Positions 48,869-48,959 of a stretch of 48,959 bases of DNA are shown here, in pieces. Each line of letters starts with the position of its first letter. The first letter of the stretch is position 1. The stretch comes from Clostridiales bacterium. GTDB taxonomy: Bacteria; Bacillota; Clostridia; Oscillospirales; Oscillospiraceae. The DNA lies in the NCBI GenBank assembly GCA_004558025.1, contig SFEG01000012.1, positions 1-48,959 of the forward strand, read 5' to 3'. Below the pieces are notes generated by a model. It had not been told where the DNA came from. It saw only the letters and a program-made list of their open reading frames with translations, and searched no databases. The position numbers and the translations under genes were made by a program.

Positions 48869-48959
48869 TCAAGCAAGTGCAACAAAAACCTCGCGCGGAG
48901 TTTTCCAACCGAGGCATTTTCTCGGGCGGTCGTTCAAAAGATCAACGACCACGTCCAGC
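48869..48959 (-). CDS. IS30-family transposase, C-terminal end (partial at window edge)
   Basis: The last 29 codons of an IS30-type transposase read in from the window edge: the signature LNDRPRKCLGWKTPREVF followed by VALA and TGA. The Arg-Pro-Arg-Lys-Cys-Leu-Gly-Trp-Lys-Thr-Pro string is the conserved end of the IS30 catalytic domain. The element would continue beyond the window. No terminal inverted repeat was recognised with confidence. Confidence 0.9.
   Translation of the reverse strand, partial: LDVVVDLLNDRPRKCLGWKTPREVFVALA

Overview
The window reads as chromosomal DNA of a GC-rich anaerobic Clostridia member, most plausibly Oscillospiraceae-like. The grounds are the Firmicutes division cluster (yggS, sepF, divIVA followed by ileS), the DivIVA/SepF pair, an ECF-type folate S-component, SLH-domain surface proteins with the motif VTRAQFVTFLWR, and consensus housekeeping promoters (TTGACA-N17-TATAAT) with strong AGGAGG sites. 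This is inference from gene content; no rRNA gene is present and I saw no convincing tRNA.

Layout. 1-1332: end of an FAD/NAD(P) oxidoreductase with a C-terminal iron-sulfur domain, then hypA. 1756-5253: a metal-resistance locus, with a Zn/Cd-type P-type ATPase and a separate HMA chaperone on the minus strand, diverging from an ArsR-AraC fusion regulator whose promoter carries a palindromic operator. 5440-7490: an RNHCP-domain gene behind a structured leader, a broken methyltransferase, a possible structured RNA and a CopZ-like chaperone. 7504-10338 (minus): a PurN-like protein and a glycosyltransferase/pyruvyl-transferase fusion. 10427-17288: a tightly coupled plus-strand operon of eight or fewer transcription units (phosphatase-GNAT fusion, metallophosphatase, YgiQ radical SAM, PPC-domain protein, DUF1294, YeiH, hydrolase). 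17555-23465 (minus): a PhoBR-like two-component pair, wecB and tagO-like genes for cell-wall glycopolymer precursors, and trpS. 23589-26260: gltX and the rpsF-ssb-rpsR operon. 26747-38004 (minus): sstT, ileS, divIVA, sepF, yggS, an HlyD-like gene, hfq, miaA and mutL. 38114-44054: miaB, a small membrane protein, mutS, a CPBP protease and a FolT-like gene. 44307-48536 (minus): two large secreted SLH proteins. 48869-48959: end of an IS30-type transposase.

The genes connect best around surface anchoring. SLH domains bind pyruvylated secondary cell-wall polymer. The window encodes a CsaB-type pyruvyl transferase fused to a GT4 enzyme, the UDP-GlcNAc 2-epimerase and polyprenyl-phosphate GlcNAc-1-phosphate transferase that could start such a polymer, and two SLH proteins that would use it. 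That connection is inference.

The most striking feature is not a gene. About fifteen copies (ten near full length, five partial) of a 175-285 bp imperfect-palindrome element fill nearly every intergenic gap. The ends read TTTTTAGAGGCGCA and its reverse complement, followed inside by a conserved arm (consensus CCGATACATTTATTGCGG, then CCCGGTATCG). The copies sit at gene 3' ends, often exactly at the T-tract of an intrinsic terminator, and in eight genes the element end supplies the stop codon. Other small repeats (a recurrent GAGTGCAGA terminator hairpin, GGGCGACC-type hairpins, a CAGCTGTC/GCGCACACA repeat) occur in or beside them. Two IS30-type transposase pieces are also present. No CRISPR array was seen.
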